A DNA stretch of 36,375 nt. It comes from Candidatus Uhrbacteria bacterium RIFOXYC2_FULL_47_19. Lineage in GTDB: Bacteria; Patescibacteriota; Patescibacteriia; SG8-24. The stretch is taken from assembly GCA_001791745.1 (NCBI GenBank), contig MGFG01000033.1, positions 1 through 36,375 of the forward strand, given 5' to 3'. Every line of letters begins with the position of its first letter. Position 1 is the stretch's first letter. Below are positions 1 through 11,446 of the stretch, piece by piece. The notes under the pieces are model-generated. The model was given only the letters and a program-made list of their open reading frames with translations. It was not told the DNA's origin and did no database searches. The position numbers and the translations under genes are program-made.

Positions 1-218
1 AAAGCTACACACCAACCAGTTGAAACTCTTTGACGTTGGATAATCGACGATACCTCGTCAGCTTGCTGCGAGGTAGTTCATTTCGTGTTTTGTAGCTTTT
101 AGGCGGGATGAAGGGTACTCGTTTGAAGTGAATTGTGAGGTGAGTCGTACTGGAGGGTACGATGAATAAGTAATTTACGAAAACGAGTGCAGATCACACG
201 TCTTGGAAGCCGTCTAAT

Positions 219-2285
219 CTAGACTATCAGTGTTACGATCAGCAGTGCCACAATGTTTAGAATTTTGATCATTGGATTTATGGCCGGGCCAGCTGTGTCC
301 TTATAAGGATCGCCGACTGTGTCGCCGGTCACTGCCGCCTGATGAGCCTTCGAGCCCTTGCCACCGTGGTTACCTAGTTCGATGTACTTTTTAGCATTGT
401 CCCAAGCTGCACCACCAGTGGTCATCGAGATGGCCACAAAAATTCCAGTAACGATTGAACCGACCAATAGTCCACCCAGAGCTTCGGCACCTAAGAAGTT
501 TTTGAGCAATACACCAACCAGGATTGGAGCTACAACCGGAATCAGGGCCGGAACTATCATTTCTTTGATTGCCGCACGAGTTACAATATCGACACATTTG
601 GCGTAGTCGGGCTTGGCTGTACCAGCCATGATACCCGGGATCTCTCGGAATTGGCGACGAACTTCTTCGACTACTTTGCCGGCGGTGCGCCCGACCGACT
701 CCAAAGCAATGGCCGCAAACAGATAAGTAACTAAGCCACCCAAGAATAGACCAATTAAGACTTTGGGTTCGGAGAGCGAGAACCGAAGATGTACACCCAA
801 TTTGCCAAGTTCTTCAGTGTAGGCCGAGAACAGTACGACTGCAGCCAGTCCAGCCGAACCGATGGCATAACCCTTGGTTACAGCTTTAGTAGTGTTGCCG
901 ACTGCATCGAGCGGATCGGTTACTCCACGGACACTATCGTCGAGTTCAGCCATTTCGGCGATACCACCGGCGTTATCGGTGATCGGACCAAATGAGTCGA
1001 TCGCTACTACGATACCGGTCAGTGAAAGCATGGCCATCGAAGCCACAGCCACACCGTAGATTCCGGCCAGACCGAAAGCTGACAGAACACCGATCGAAAT
1101 TACGAGCACTGGCAGGGCGGTTGAACGCATCGACACGGCCAGACCGGCAATGACGTTGGTGCCGTGTCCGGACTCGGACGCTTCGGCAATGTGTTTGACC
1201 GGCGAGAATTTGGTGCCAGTATAGTATTCAGTAATGACGAAGATGAGTGCAGTAACCACGATACCAACCAAAGCTGCACTATAAAGACGACCGACACCAT
1301 AGAGTCCATTGTCACCCATCAACCAGCTGGTGATCGGATAGAAGAAAACAGCTGCCAAGACACTGGCTACAATTAGACCCTTGTACAGCGCACCCATGAT
1401 GTTCTTACCACTGCCGATCCTGACTGCGAAAGAGCCGAGGATGGAAGTTAGGATGGAGGCTGCACCTAGAACCAATGGGAAGAGCACAGCGTTTTCGTTA
1501 CCTTCGAACAATAAGTGTCCGAGTAGCATGGCGGCGATGGCGGTCACGGCGTAGGTCTCGAATAGGTCGGCTGCCATACCGGCGCAGTCACCAACATTAT
1601 CACCAACATTGTCGGCGATGACTGCCGGGTTGCGTGGATCATCTTCGGGAATGCCGGCTTCTACTTTACCAACCAGATCGGCACCCACATCAGCAGCTTT
1701 GGTGTAAATGCCACCACCCAAGCGAGCGAAGACCGAGATTAACGATCCACCAAAACCTAGGCCAATCAAGGCACTAACATCTTTAGTAATGGCGTAGAAG
1801 GCAGTTACACCCAGGAGTCCTAGACCAACCACAAATAGGCCAGTTACTGAACCACCTCGAAAGGCAACTAGAAAGGCTTTGGCCAGGCCAGACTTAGCAG
1901 CTTCGGTCGTTCGAACGTTGGCCCGAACTGAAACTTGCATGCCGATATAGCCGGCTAGGGCAGATAATATTGCACCTACCAAGAAACCGACGGCTGTAAC
2001 TCGATCAATGAAGATAGCCAGCAGAACGAAGACGATCGCTGCTACTATTGCCGCCGACTTGGTTTGACGGAGCATGTAAGCACCGGCTCCGTCTTGGATC
2101 GCCTTAGCAATACTACGCATTTTTTCATCTCCAGCTGGTCGGGAGATGACCCAACGAATGAGGATCGCACCATAGCCGATCGCCAAGGCGGCCGCTAGGA
2201 AGGAAAGGATTAGAGGAGTATTCATAGTCGACATTGGGTCACTGACTCGACTGGTTAGTCGTGTCGGGTCAGGCTGGTCCGACAA
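219..2285 (-). CDS. hppA: Membrane-bound ion-translocating pyrophosphatase
   Basis: 688 aa multi-TM ORF with [31 protein letters not shown] and [22 protein letters not shown] motifs. Confidence 0.97.
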   Translation of the reverse strand: MSDQPDPTRLTSRVSDPMSTMNTPLILSFLAAALAIGYGAILIRWVISRPAGDEKMRSIAKAIQDGAGAYMLRQTKSAAIVAAIVFVLLAIFIDRVTAVGFLVGAILSALAGYIGMQVSVRANVRTTEAAKSGLAKAFLVAFRGGSVTGLFVVGLGLLGVTAFYAITKDVSALIGLGFGGSLISVFARLGGGIYTKAADVGADLVGKVEAGIPEDDPRNPAVIADNVGDNVGDCAGMAADLFETYAVTAIAAMLLGHLLFEGNENAVLFPLVLGAASILTSILGSFAVRIGSGKNIMGALYKGLIVASVLAAVFFYPITSWLMGDNGLYGVGRLYSAALVGIVVTALIFVITEYYTGTKFSPVKHIAEASESGHGTNVIAGLAVSMRSTALPVLVISIGVLSAFGLAGIYGVAVASMAMLSLTGIVVAIDSFGPITDNAGGIAEMAELDDSVRGVTDPLDAVGNTTKAVTKGYAIGSAGLAAVVLFSAYTEELGKLGVHLRFSLSEPKVLIGLFLGGLVTYLFAAIALESVGRTAGKVVEEVRRQFREIPGIMAGTAKPDYAKCVDIVTRAAIKEMIVPALIPVVAPILVGVLLKNFLGAEALGGLLVGSIVTGIFVAISMTTGGAAWDNAKKYIELGNHGGKGSKAHQAAVTGDTVGDPYKDTAGPAINPMIKILNIVALLIVTLIV

Positions 2286-2488
2286 ATGAGGACCGTTCGC
2301 TTAGATAGTTAGGCTGGCGTTCGGGCTATTCCGTCGGCCGTGTTCTGTCGTCGGGTCATCGGCTGCACGTTTCGTCACCATCGACGTCGTTGGATCCGGT
2401 GTCCCTTTATGCCAAGAAGATTATGAAAACGGCCCTAGTTTGTCAACGAACAAAGGTTTGATTTTAGCTGATTTTTTAAATAAATAGA

Positions 2489-2511
2489 CCGCCAGCGTTA
2501 GACTGGCGGTC
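2489..2511 (-). terminator. Rho-independent terminator-like hairpin
   Basis: ACCGCCAG-N7-CTGGCGGT with a T-rich tract on the minus-strand side, downstream of the 2535-2810 ORF. Confidence 0.6.
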
Positions 2512-2534
2512 AAGCGTACCCTCTATTGAGGGTC

Positions 2535-2810
2535 TCAGATGTTCCGACGTCGGCGAGAATGGCCCTTTCCAGGCCGCTTCTTTTTGAGTGGGGCTAGTGA
2601 TCCGACGATCTCGGGATGAGGTTCTCCGAAGAGCATCGTCTTCTTACAGTGAGTGCAAGTTGCCTCGACAATACCATCTAATCTATAAACGATGATACAT
2701 CCGTGGCACCTGCCGTGCTGCCGTCTGAATGCCCTGAGTGTTTCCACTTTTCGCATCCCTGGTTCCCTCTTTGTTCTCGCTGACTTTCTACCAGTTAGAC
2801 CACTCGGCAT
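2535..2810 (-). CDS. Small basic zinc-ribbon-like hypothetical protein
   Basis: 91 aa; CHGC...CTHC cysteine pairs, basic tail KKKRPGKGHSRRRR, hairpin terminator downstream. Confidence 0.6.
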   Translation of the reverse strand: MPSGLTGRKSARTKREPGMRKVETLRAFRRQHGRCHGCIIVYRLDGIVEATCTHCKKTMLFGEPHPEIVGSLAPLKKKRPGKGHSRRRRNI

Positions 2811-3358
2811 TACGCCTCCTTATAGATAAGGTTTTCGGAACAAGTAGGAAGGTTAAGGCAGGAAGATTGGTTTGTCAAGATAAGTTTGCGCATTTTCTAT
2901 TTGGTTTTTTAAATCAAACCAGTTGTGTAAAATCTTTTATTAATAAAATTTCGCTAGGTTGCCAGCATTAAAGCTAATTTAAGATCTCTAATTATTGACC
3001 ATAGGCCTTGCGATTGATATCGTTCTCCTATTACGGTTAAGGATGTTCAGTTACATATCTTCTGATACTTGAGTCGATGTGAGCGGAAATAAGCCTCAGA
3101 TAGGCTCTAACAGCTCTATCTATACCGCTAACAGTAAAGAAAATTGGCGTTAGGTGCTTACTGGGAATTTGTTGGGCACTTATAGCTGTCAAAAGGGGAT
3201 TCGGTTGGACGTTCAAAATAATTAGTGGACCGTCTGGTTTTGTTTGGCGGATTTTTTTGCACCCGGCCCTATCGGTTTGTTACCGATTGGTTCGAACGAT
3301 AAAAAAATCAGTTAGTGGTTTACTGACACCACTTCAAGGTAGTTTTTTGGGGCGCTAT

Positions 3359-4489
3359 GCCATGCACACCTTTATTGGCCTATTAGCCTTTTTGGTTACT
3401 GCCACCAACATCCGAGCCATGGAAAGTCCATCTTCGGTGACTGACCTGGGTAGTAACAGCATTTTAGCTGGTGTGACACTACGAGAGACGGAGGATTTAT
3501 TAGTCGAAGAGTATGAGTCGATTGAGCTAGCTACTGAGGTTTCCTATCTTGAGGCACAAGCCATTCGCCCCCGTGGTTATTTTCAGTCGCAGGGTAGTGA
3601 TCTCTCGGGTGAAACTGTGTCTGGTTTCGATCCTGGTCTAGTGTCTCCACCAACCTCGTTGGTCAACGCTGTTAGAGTGCAGACCGAATTCGCTGAGACT
3701 ACGGACACTATCGAGGTTAAGACCAGGAACGATATCATTGAGCATATTGTCGAGGATGGTGAGAACATCGGCTCCATTGCCAGGTTATATGATATTCAAA
3801 CTGCTACGGTCCTACAGGCCAACAATCTGAATGCTAGGAGTTTGATTCGTCCGGGGCAGAAGTTGGTGATTCCACCGGTGGATGGATTGATTTATACAGT
3901 CAAGAGTGGCGATACACTCAATAAGATTTCTAATACTTATAAAAGTGATGTCGACAAGATTCTAGCGATGAATGGATTGGGTAGTGCTAGTTCGTTGTCT
4001 ATTGGACAAAAGTTAATCCTGCCGGATGGCAAGGTACCTCCTCCTCCGCCACAAGCTCGCAAGGTCATTACGACCAATCTTAGTCAGGTTTTTACACCAT
4101 CACCAGCTGCATCTAGTTCAAGTTCGCGATTGCTATGGCCAACTTCGGCTCGTCGTATCACTCAATACTATAAGTACGGACATGCCGGCCTAGATATCGC
4201 TGGACCGGTCGGTACGCCGATTTATGCCGCTGATGGTGGTGTGGTTATGACCTCTGGTTGGAATTCCGGTGGCTATGGTTACATGATTTTGATTGATCAT
4301 GGCAACGGTCTTTATACTAGGTATGGTCACTCTTCTAGATTGTTAGTTCAGAAGGGGGATAGGGTAAATCGTGGCGATGTGATTTCACTCATGGGGTCGA
4401 CTGGACGCTCGACTGGACCACATCTACATTTCGAAGTTTTGGTCGGGGGAATTTATAGTCGAGTCAATCCACTCGACTACATCAAGTAG
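3359..4489 (+). CDS. LysM-domain M23 family peptidase
   Basis: Two LysM repeats (EDGENIGSIARLYDI..., VKSGDTLNKISNTYKS...) and a C-terminal M23 domain (GHAGLDIAGPVGTPIYAADGG...GPHLHFEV). ATG at 3359 preferred within ORF 3257-4489. Confidence 0.92.
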   Translation, partial: AMHTFIGLLAFLVTATNIRAMESPSSVTDLGSNSILAGVTLRETEDLLVEEYESIELATEVSYLEAQAIRPRGYFQSQGSDLSGETVSGFDPGLVSPPTSLVNAVRVQTEFAETTDTIEVKTRNDIIEHIVEDGENIGSIARLYDIQTATVLQANNLNARSLIRPGQKLVIPPVDGLIYTVKSGDTLNKISNTYKSDVDKILAMNGLGSASSLSIGQKLILPDGKVPPPPPQARKVITTNLSQVFTPSPAASSSSSRLLWPTSARRITQYYKYGHAGLDIAGPVGTPIYAADGGVVMTSGWNSGGYGYMILIDHGNGLYTRYGHSSRLLVQKGDRVNRGDVISLMGSTGRSTGPHLHFEVLVGGIYSRVNPLDYIK

Positions 4490-4565
4490 TTACTATTTGT
4501 TAGAGAGGATAAAGTCTGGATTTAATCATCCGGACTTTTGTTTTTGGCTATCGATATATAGATGA

Positions 4566-6161
4566 TTATTTTGTTCTGGAACGGAATTGTAAGGCTTCGG
4601 CTAGATGCTCGCGGCCGATTTTTTCATGACCGGATAAGTCGGCAATAGTGCGTGAGACCCGGAAGGTTCTAGTGACCGATCTGGCTGATAATTTTAATCG
4701 ATCGACAGCCGCTTCTAAGAATTTTTTGGCCTCAGTGTCTAGCTGGCAATACTGACGCAGTGTTCGGTGCTGTATGGTGGCATTAGAGCAGTTTTGTTCG
4801 TTAGAGAAACGACGTCTGGCGATTTCTCGGGCCAGTGTTACCCGATTACGTACAATCGATGATGGTTCAGCCTCGGTCGTCTTTAGTAATTCTTTTGAAT
4901 CAACCCGTGGTACTTCGATATGTAAATCGATTCGATCAAGTAGTGGCCCGGAGATTCGATGTCCATAACGGGCAATTAGTGATGGGCTGCAGGAGCAGTC
5001 ATGGAATGGATCAGTAGCATAGCCGCAAGGACAAGGATTCATGGCGGCGACCAGCATGAATTTGGCTGGGAAGCGGAGGGTGCACTGCGAACGGGAGACG
5101 GTTACAAAGCCATCCTCGAGTGGTTGGCGTAAGGCTTCTAAAGCAGAACGTGGGAATTCCGGCAGCTCGTCTAAAAACAACACTCCGTGATGTGCCAAAC
5201 TAACCTCACCAGGACGCGGATAACTGCCACCGCCAATGAGTGCAGCACTGGAAGCAGAGTGATGTGGTGATCTGAACGGACGTTCAGCTAGTAATCGAAC
5301 CCCGCTTTCTAGTTGATTGGACACACTTCTTATTTTTGTTGTCTCTAACATTTCCTCTCGGGTCATGTCCGGCAGAATGGATGGTACTGATCTAGCCAAC
5401 ATGGTTTTACCTGAGCCAGGTGGACCGGTCATTAGGATGTTGTGACCTCCGGCCGCGGCGATCTCCAAAGCGCGCTTGGCTTGTGTTTGTCCGCTAACGA
5501 ACGCGAAGTCGGTTGTTTGATTAGTAATTCGATGTTGGGTTATTTGTTGGACTGTAGTGAGGTCGAGAGGTTGGAGTTGATTACCACCATTCAAGTGCAG
5601 CATGATCTCAGCTAGTGATCTGACCGGAAAGGCAACACATTGTTTTGGATTTATTCCTTCCATGGCTAGTCCGACCTCAATTGAGTTGTCAGTTGGAAAG
5701 TAGATTTCCTTGAAGCCGGTTTTGAGTGCAGAAAGGACGGTTGGTAGTGCACCGGTCACTGGACGCAACTCACCAGTTAGGGCCAGTTCACCAAGGAAGA
5801 CTCGACGAACATTATCTTTGATAGTTGACTTGCTGGCGGCTGAAACAATTGACAGAGCAATAGCAAGGTCATGCAACGGCCCCTCTTTCTTGATATCAGC
5901 AGGTGCTAAGTTGACTGTTACTCGGGCTTGGGGAAACATCAGTCCGCTATTGGCGATTGCTGCCCGGACACGTTCTTTGGCTTCGCGGACCGAGGTGTCT
6001 GGTAGGCCAACCAGTTTAAAATTGGGTAGACTGGCCCGGGAGATGTCGGCCTCCACCTCGACTGGCACAGCATCCAGGCCAAGAAGTGCCATGGAATGGA
6101 ATCGCGCAGGCATGATTTTGTAGGTGATTGGTTTAGCTACTGCTTCCTTAGCAGGAAGCAC
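4566..6161 (-). CDS. comM: YifB/ComM family Mg chelatase-like AAA ATPase
   Basis: Walker A GPPGSGKTM, HHSASSAALIGGG, GVLFLDELPEF, NPCPCG motifs. Confidence 0.93.
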   Translation of the reverse strand: MLPAKEAVAKPITYKIMPARFHSMALLGLDAVPVEVEADISRASLPNFKLVGLPDTSVREAKERVRAAIANSGLMFPQARVTVNLAPADIKKEGPLHDLAIALSIVSAASKSTIKDNVRRVFLGELALTGELRPVTGALPTVLSALKTGFKEIYFPTDNSIEVGLAMEGINPKQCVAFPVRSLAEIMLHLNGGNQLQPLDLTTVQQITQHRITNQTTDFAFVSGQTQAKRALEIAAAGGHNILMTGPPGSGKTMLARSVPSILPDMTREEMLETTKIRSVSNQLESGVRLLAERPFRSPHHSASSAALIGGGSYPRPGEVSLAHHGVLFLDELPEFPRSALEALRQPLEDGFVTVSRSQCTLRFPAKFMLVAAMNPCPCGYATDPFHDCSCSPSLIARYGHRISGPLLDRIDLHIEVPRVDSKELLKTTEAEPSSIVRNRVTLAREIARRRFSNEQNCSNATIQHRTLRQYCQLDTEAKKFLEAAVDRLKLSARSVTRTFRVSRTIADLSGHEKIGREHLAEALQFRSRTK

Positions 6162-6245
6162 TTAAAAGGTGCAAGTTTGGTTGGTGAGTTGTTTTTTTAT
6201 AAAAAAAGCCGTCCTTAATGACGGTTTTGATTATTTAATTTTCTA

Positions 6246-6698
6246 CTAACCAATCAGTTTTTTCTTTCCCCGAGCTCTAATTAGTAAGATAACCCCAATC
6301 ACAATCATTAGGTCAGCCAGATTAACAGCCGAACACCCGAAGAAGATCAGATAATCTATGGTAGCGCCATGAATGAGGTTATCTCGAAGATTAGAAGCAG
6401 CGCCTAAGATTAAAAAAAGTAATCCAGTTACATTCTCATTTTGGCGACGAATGTTTATCAATAGGGCGTAGATGAAGGTTATTAGTACAGCCGTGGCAAT
6501 CGGCAGGTAAATCCATTTTGGTACTGGAAGACTGAAGACTATGCCGGTATTAAGGAATAATTCGAATTTTAATGGTCCGAAGGATAGAACAGTTTTTTGA
6601 TTGAACGCTAACCACTTTAGGCCCAAATCAACAACAAAAAAAGCGGCTACTATGGTCCAAATAGGCCACTGTGACCGCATTTTTTTGCTATCGAACAC
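6246..6698 (-). CDS. lspA: Lipoprotein signal peptidase (signal peptidase II)
   Basis: 4-TM protein with GAASNLRDNLIHGATIDYLIFFG...AVNLADLMI, matching the two catalytic Asp motifs. Confidence 0.88.
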   Translation of the reverse strand: MFDSKKMRSQWPIWTIVAAFFVVDLGLKWLAFNQKTVLSFGPLKFELFLNTGIVFSLPVPKWIYLPIATAVLITFIYALLINIRRQNENVTGLLFLILGAASNLRDNLIHGATIDYLIFFGCSAVNLADLMIVIGVILLIRARGKKKLIG

Positions 6699-6709
6699 AA
6701 CAATAAGGG

Positions 6710-7081
6710 CTAGACTTCCTGTTTGAATGACTTTTTACATTCAACACAGGAGCTAGAGGCTGGGCGAGCCCGTAGACGCTTTTCGGAAATTTCTTGACTA
6801 CAATACTTACAAACTCCGTAAGTTCCCTGAGTCATGCGGTTTAGAGCTTTCTCTACGTCTCGTAGAGAGGCTTCTAGTGTGTGTTCCAGAGTTAGATTGG
6901 TGCTATAAGTAGCGACCTCTTCGGCGTTTTCGTCCTCTTTATCGCCAATTTTTGGAAACTCAGCTCTGAAATCGCCAGCTACGTTGGGATTTCGAGTTGA
7001 AATTTCAGAAAGTTCACTCTCAAGGCGGTTTTGTTCGCTCTCGAGTAAATCTTTCATCTCCTTAATGAAGTCAGGGTTCAT
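6710..7081 (-). CDS. DksA/TraR family zinc-finger protein
   Basis: Coiled-coil N-terminus; YGVCKYCSQEISEKRLRARPASSSCVECKK zinc finger. Confidence 0.9.
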   Translation of the reverse strand: MNPDFIKEMKDLLESEQNRLESELSEISTRNPNVAGDFRAEFPKIGDKEDENAEEVATYSTNLTLEHTLEASLRDVEKALNRMTQGTYGVCKYCSQEISEKRLRARPASSSCVECKKSFKQEV

Positions 7082-7223
7082 ATATTTAGTGTTCAGGAAA
7101 GTCTGATACTAGATAGGGTATAAGAAAAAAGCAAGAATTGCAATAAGTAAAATGTCAATTAAAGTTGACTATTTAGCCAAAAAATAACTACCCAATTCAA
7201 GCTTATTTTTGACCAAAAGAAAA

Positions 7224-7490
7224 GGGCGCAAGAGATTCTGCCCATATTAAGAAGACTATTGGCAGACTTGCGCCCGACCTCTGGCATAAACCATCGGCGA
7301 ACGCAGTGACTCATCTTCTCTCTGTTTTGGAGAGGAGAGGAAGCACCGCGTCCGGACAGTTATGTAGGTCCAGGGGTAAAGAAAGGAACTATAGCCCCTC
7401 TACCACACCACGGCAGTTGCCCCCAGTCCCGAAGGAAAAGCGGGGGATGCCAACGCCTGTTTTGATTTTTTGTTTTTGTTTGTTTTGTTT
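7224..7490 (+). ncRNA. Candidate structured non-coding RNA of unknown family
   Basis: Series of stems including GGGCGCAAG/CTTGCGCCC, TCTCTC/GAGAGG, GGAC/GTCC, GGGG/CCCC and GGC-GTTG-CCCCC/GGGGG-CAAC-GCC, followed by a T-rich tract from 7459; no convincing CDS. Confidence 0.45.
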
Positions 7491-7760
7491 CAATCCTGGC
7501 GAAGGAATAGTAGAGAAGAGAGAAACAACCCCGATATCTCAGGATCAGTTCTCTAGTAATGTTTTCAATGAACTCCTCCTAACCCTTTGTACACTATTAG
7601 TGTACTACTTTTTTGCCTTGTGGTCAATTAGTCCACCTGAAAGATTCTTTAGCTTAATTAAGCGGAAATTTGTTTGTGGACTAAACCATATTTGATTCCT
7701 GTGAATAACTTTTGTGTTCAATTTTTGAGCATTAAGAATTTATACACACTTTATTGGTGG

Positions 7761-9152
7761 TTATCCACAAATATGCGTAATGTTATCCCCAATTCTTTGG
7801 ATAATAATCGGTTTAGCTTCGTCTTTTATAGAAAAGTTTAAAAATTTAAGGTCAGACCAAGGAAAAATTGTTGTTCGGTTGATACTAATTGATTCAAAAC
7901 TATCCACACCTAGGCAAGAAGTCGGTTGTTTCTCATTAGAATGGGAAATTACTTCTTCTAATAAGTTTTGGTCATTGGAAAATATTGATCCAACCCCCCA
8001 AGGCGTTATTTGGTATAAACCGAGGTCATCAGTAGGGGATGCTTGATTGAGGTTAGGGGCAAAGAACTCCGGCCAAAATGATTGGTCCGGTAATTCTAGT
8101 CCCTCCTTCTCAGGAAATGAGGTTTTTAGGTAATACGAAACAGCGGTCTTTAGGTCATCTGGCTTAGTTTCGGGAAAGTAGGCAACTAAAGAGCCTATCT
8201 GATTTTCATTAAGGTCTGTTTTTGAAGTAAGCAGAACGGAAATTGGGCCGTCTAGTAGGTCCATTAGATTTTTTTTGGCTATATCCAGCTGATCACTATC
8301 TGGTACGCCTAAAGTTTGACGTGCTAATTCGGTCTCGCCAAACAGTAATGGAAGTAGATTTAAATCGGTTTCTAGGGTTGAAAAGGAGATTGTGTTTGTT
8401 GGTGAATAAACAAAGGGTGATGGTGTCAGTGGTTCATTAGTTGCCACTGTAGGTAGACCAGGACCAAAAAAAGGTAGAAAGTCATTGGCTAAATTGATCG
8501 GCAGTAGTGTGGTAGTAAAGTTGTGATTAGGTCGGTCAAAGAGACCAAGCACAAACGGCGTTTTTTGGATGGTTACAACCCAAGGATTTTCTGGATCATT
8601 GGCGGACTCATCGAGCATTCCAATATAGGCTTGGGTTTTGGCTAGGGTTCGGATTAAGGTCAAAGCTTTAGTGGTCGTGCGGTCCTCAGATAACAGACCA
8701 GACTCTGAAGCAGTTGGGTTTTCTGGTTTTACTTGTATGAAAGTGGTTCGGTTGATTCGATTAAAACCAGCAGCCGATAGTTCGGTAGCCATGGTTTGAG
8801 ATGGTGGAGCATAAAAAGGCCAGCGTAGGAGCACGGTCCATGCCAACTCGGAGTCGTAATCCGATTGTTGCGCGTAGGCGGCCGCCTCCTTTATACCAGT
8901 AAAGGCAGTCAAATCAACCGAAGATGAAGACGTAATCAGATCCAATCCAAACTCTTCTTGAGTATGGAGGTAAACCACAGCGTCAGCTGGAATCAGTGGT
9001 AATAGGGTATCGCGGGTCGCTAGTAAGACATATGAAACCCCAAGAGCAATTAAACCAAAGCCGGCCAGGGCAAGCCAAAAACGAGCAGCGGCCCAGAGTC
9101 CGCCGCCCGCTTCTGTTTTGTTCTCGATTTTTTCTGCTTGAATCGAGTTCAT
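7761..9152 (-). CDS. Membrane-anchored hypothetical protein
   Basis: 463 aa with one N-terminal TM helix and a large extracytoplasmic domain. Confidence 0.8.
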   Translation of the reverse strand: MNSIQAEKIENKTEAGGGLWAAARFWLALAGFGLIALGVSYVLLATRDTLLPLIPADAVVYLHTQEEFGLDLITSSSSVDLTAFTGIKEAAAYAQQSDYDSELAWTVLLRWPFYAPPSQTMATELSAAGFNRINRTTFIQVKPENPTASESGLLSEDRTTTKALTLIRTLAKTQAYIGMLDESANDPENPWVVTIQKTPFVLGLFDRPNHNFTTTLLPINLANDFLPFFGPGLPTVATNEPLTPSPFVYSPTNTISFSTLETDLNLLPLLFGETELARQTLGVPDSDQLDIAKKNLMDLLDGPISVLLTSKTDLNENQIGSLVAYFPETKPDDLKTAVSYYLKTSFPEKEGLELPDQSFWPEFFAPNLNQASPTDDLGLYQITPWGVGSIFSNDQNLLEEVISHSNEKQPTSCLGVDSFESISINRTTIFPWSDLKFLNFSIKDEAKPIIIQRIGDNITHICG

Positions 9153-9181
9153 TGCTTGTCTAGATTGCTATAGAGCATCAA

Positions 9182-11446
9182 CTATCGATCTCGGCGTGGA
9201 CCTCCACTGCCGCCATGCCCGCCATGCCCGGGCGGACCATTACGGAACTGCGGCGGTTTAGGTGGTTGCTGCTCATAACCCTCGGGCATCTTTTGCTCGC
9301 GACCCAATTCCTTCATAGCCTGCTTCATGGACAGATTGATTCGGCCCATACTGTCGATCTCAATCACCTTAACTGGGATAGTATCACCAATCTTCACCAC
9401 GTCGGTTACTTTGTTAACGCGCCAAGGAGCTAACTCCGAGATGTGGACCATGCCATCTTGATTGGGAATCAATTCAACGAAAGCACCAAAGTCCATTATT
9501 CGGACCACCTTACCATTTTCAAATAGTTCACCAGCTGTAACTTCTCGGGTTAGGTCATGAATCCAGTCTACAGCTCGACGCATAGCCGGACCACTAACCG
9601 AACAGATTGTTACCACACCGTCGTTTTCGATATCAATTGTTACTCCAGTTGCATCAATGATTTCGTTGATAACCTTTCCACCAGGACCGATCACATCGCG
9701 GATACGCTCTGGGTTAATACGGAAGGTTTCGATACGTGGAGCAAACGGCGACATTTCAGAACGTGGCGCGGCGATGCAGGCTTCCATGGCGTCGAGGATA
9801 CGTAATCGACCATCATGGGCCTGATTCAGGGTTGCTGTTACTATTTCTGGCGATAACCCCTTAGTCTTGGTGTCGAGTTGAATAGTGGTGATACCGGTGC
9901 GTGTTCCAGCCACCTTAAAGTCCATTCCACCCTTACCGTCCTCGAGGTCTTGTAAGTCGGTCAGAATTTTAAAGCGTCCATCAGTAGAAGAAGCTAATCC
10001 CATAGCCATACCAGCCACAGGTCTCTTGATCGGCACGCCAGCATCCATCAGAGCTAGTGTTGAACCACAAGCTGAAGCCTGGGAGCTGGAGCCATTTGAA
10101 GAGAGTACTTCTGAAACTACCCGAATAGTGTAAGGGAACACCTCTTTGTCTGGTAGTACTGGTTCGATGGCCCGTTCAGCGAGTCCGCCATGACCAATCT
10201 CGCGCCGTCCAGCACCACCCATTCGTCCAGTTTCTCCAACTGAGAACGGAGGGAAGTTATAGTGATGAAAAAATCTTTTTTTACCACTAGCATCCATGCC
10301 ATCCATAACCTGTGCGTCACCTGGACCACCTAGAGTAACAGTCGATAGTACTTGTGTTTCACCACGAGAGAATAGACCAGAGCCGTGGGTTCGGGGCAAT
10401 AGTCCGACCTCGCACTTGAGTTCGCGGACATCGGTTAGTGACCGCCCATCTACACGTTGTTCTCGTTCGATGATGGCTGTAGCTACGACCTCGTCGACCA
10501 GTTTCTCAAAAGCGTCGTGGGCCATACTCCGTCCGGCTTCGTCTACACCAGCAGCTTCTAGATGTGCATCCATTTCTTTTTCCGCAGTAACCAGTGTCTC
10601 GTGACGTTCCGCTTTGGAAGCTTTGGGTGCATTGAACAGTACAGTCGACAAATGTCCGTCCAGGAATTTCTTGGCTTGGGCGATGATTTCGGTCTTTTTT
10701 TGATACCCTTCTTCCTCCTGACCGGCAGCAAAACCCATTAATTTTTTGGCATCAATCTTGGTTTTGCCAACAGCAGCCACAACTTCTTGGATCAAGGCAA
10801 TTGGTTCTCTGAAGTGCTTCTGGCCGAATTGGATGGCCGCATCCATATCGCTGTCCGTCGCTTCTTGTGCGTTGCACTCGAGCATTAGTACACGATCCGG
10901 CATTCCGGCGATAATGGCATCAATATCGGATTTGAGTCGTGCTTCGAAGGTTGGATTAATTACCCATTCACCACCAACACGACCGACACGTATGCCTGCT
11001 ATCGGTCCTTCCCAGGGCACATTGGAGATGGCCAGGGCACAGGAGGCACCGATCATGCCTAAGATATCAGTGTCATTCTCGAGGTCGGCCGATAGACATT
11101 CGATGACTACTTGGACTTCATGTTTGACTCCATCCGGAAAGAGCGGACGTATTGCTCGATCAACCATTCGTCCGGTCATAACCGCTTCGTCAGTTGGACG
11201 TCCTTCACGTTTGATGAAGCGCGAACCTTTAATTTTTCCCGATGCGTAGAGTTTTTCTTCGTACTCCACCGAGAGGGGGAAGAATGATACTCCGTCCCGT
11301 GCTCGTTCCGACAGTGTGGCTGTAGCCAGGACGACAGAGTCGCCATAGCGTACAGTGCACGATCCGCCGGCCTGAGCAGCTAGTCTGCCGGTCTCGATCG
11401 TCAGAGCTCTGCCGCCCCAGAGCGTTTCGAAACTACGTGTTTCCAT
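9182..11446 (-). CDS. pnp: Polyribonucleotide nucleotidyltransferase
   Basis: Two RNase PH domains, KH (IRDVIGPGGKVINEI) and S1 (GKVVRIMDFGAFVEL) domains. Confidence 0.98.
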   Translation of the reverse strand: METRSFETLWGGRALTIETGRLAAQAGGSCTVRYGDSVVLATATLSERARDGVSFFPLSVEYEEKLYASGKIKGSRFIKREGRPTDEAVMTGRMVDRAIRPLFPDGVKHEVQVVIECLSADLENDTDILGMIGASCALAISNVPWEGPIAGIRVGRVGGEWVINPTFEARLKSDIDAIIAGMPDRVLMLECNAQEATDSDMDAAIQFGQKHFREPIALIQEVVAAVGKTKIDAKKLMGFAAGQEEEGYQKKTEIIAQAKKFLDGHLSTVLFNAPKASKAERHETLVTAEKEMDAHLEAAGVDEAGRSMAHDAFEKLVDEVVATAIIEREQRVDGRSLTDVRELKCEVGLLPRTHGSGLFSRGETQVLSTVTLGGPGDAQVMDGMDASGKKRFFHHYNFPPFSVGETGRMGGAGRREIGHGGLAERAIEPVLPDKEVFPYTIRVVSEVLSSNGSSSQASACGSTLALMDAGVPIKRPVAGMAMGLASSTDGRFKILTDLQDLEDGKGGMDFKVAGTRTGITTIQLDTKTKGLSPEIVTATLNQAHDGRLRILDAMEACIAAPRSEMSPFAPRIETFRINPERIRDVIGPGGKVINEIIDATGVTIDIENDGVVTICSVSGPAMRRAVDWIHDLTREVTAGELFENGKVVRIMDFGAFVELIPNQDGMVHISELAPWRVNKVTDVVKIGDTIPVKVIEIDSMGRINLSMKQAMKELGREQKMPEGYEQQPPKPPQFRNGPPGHGGHGGSGGPRRDR

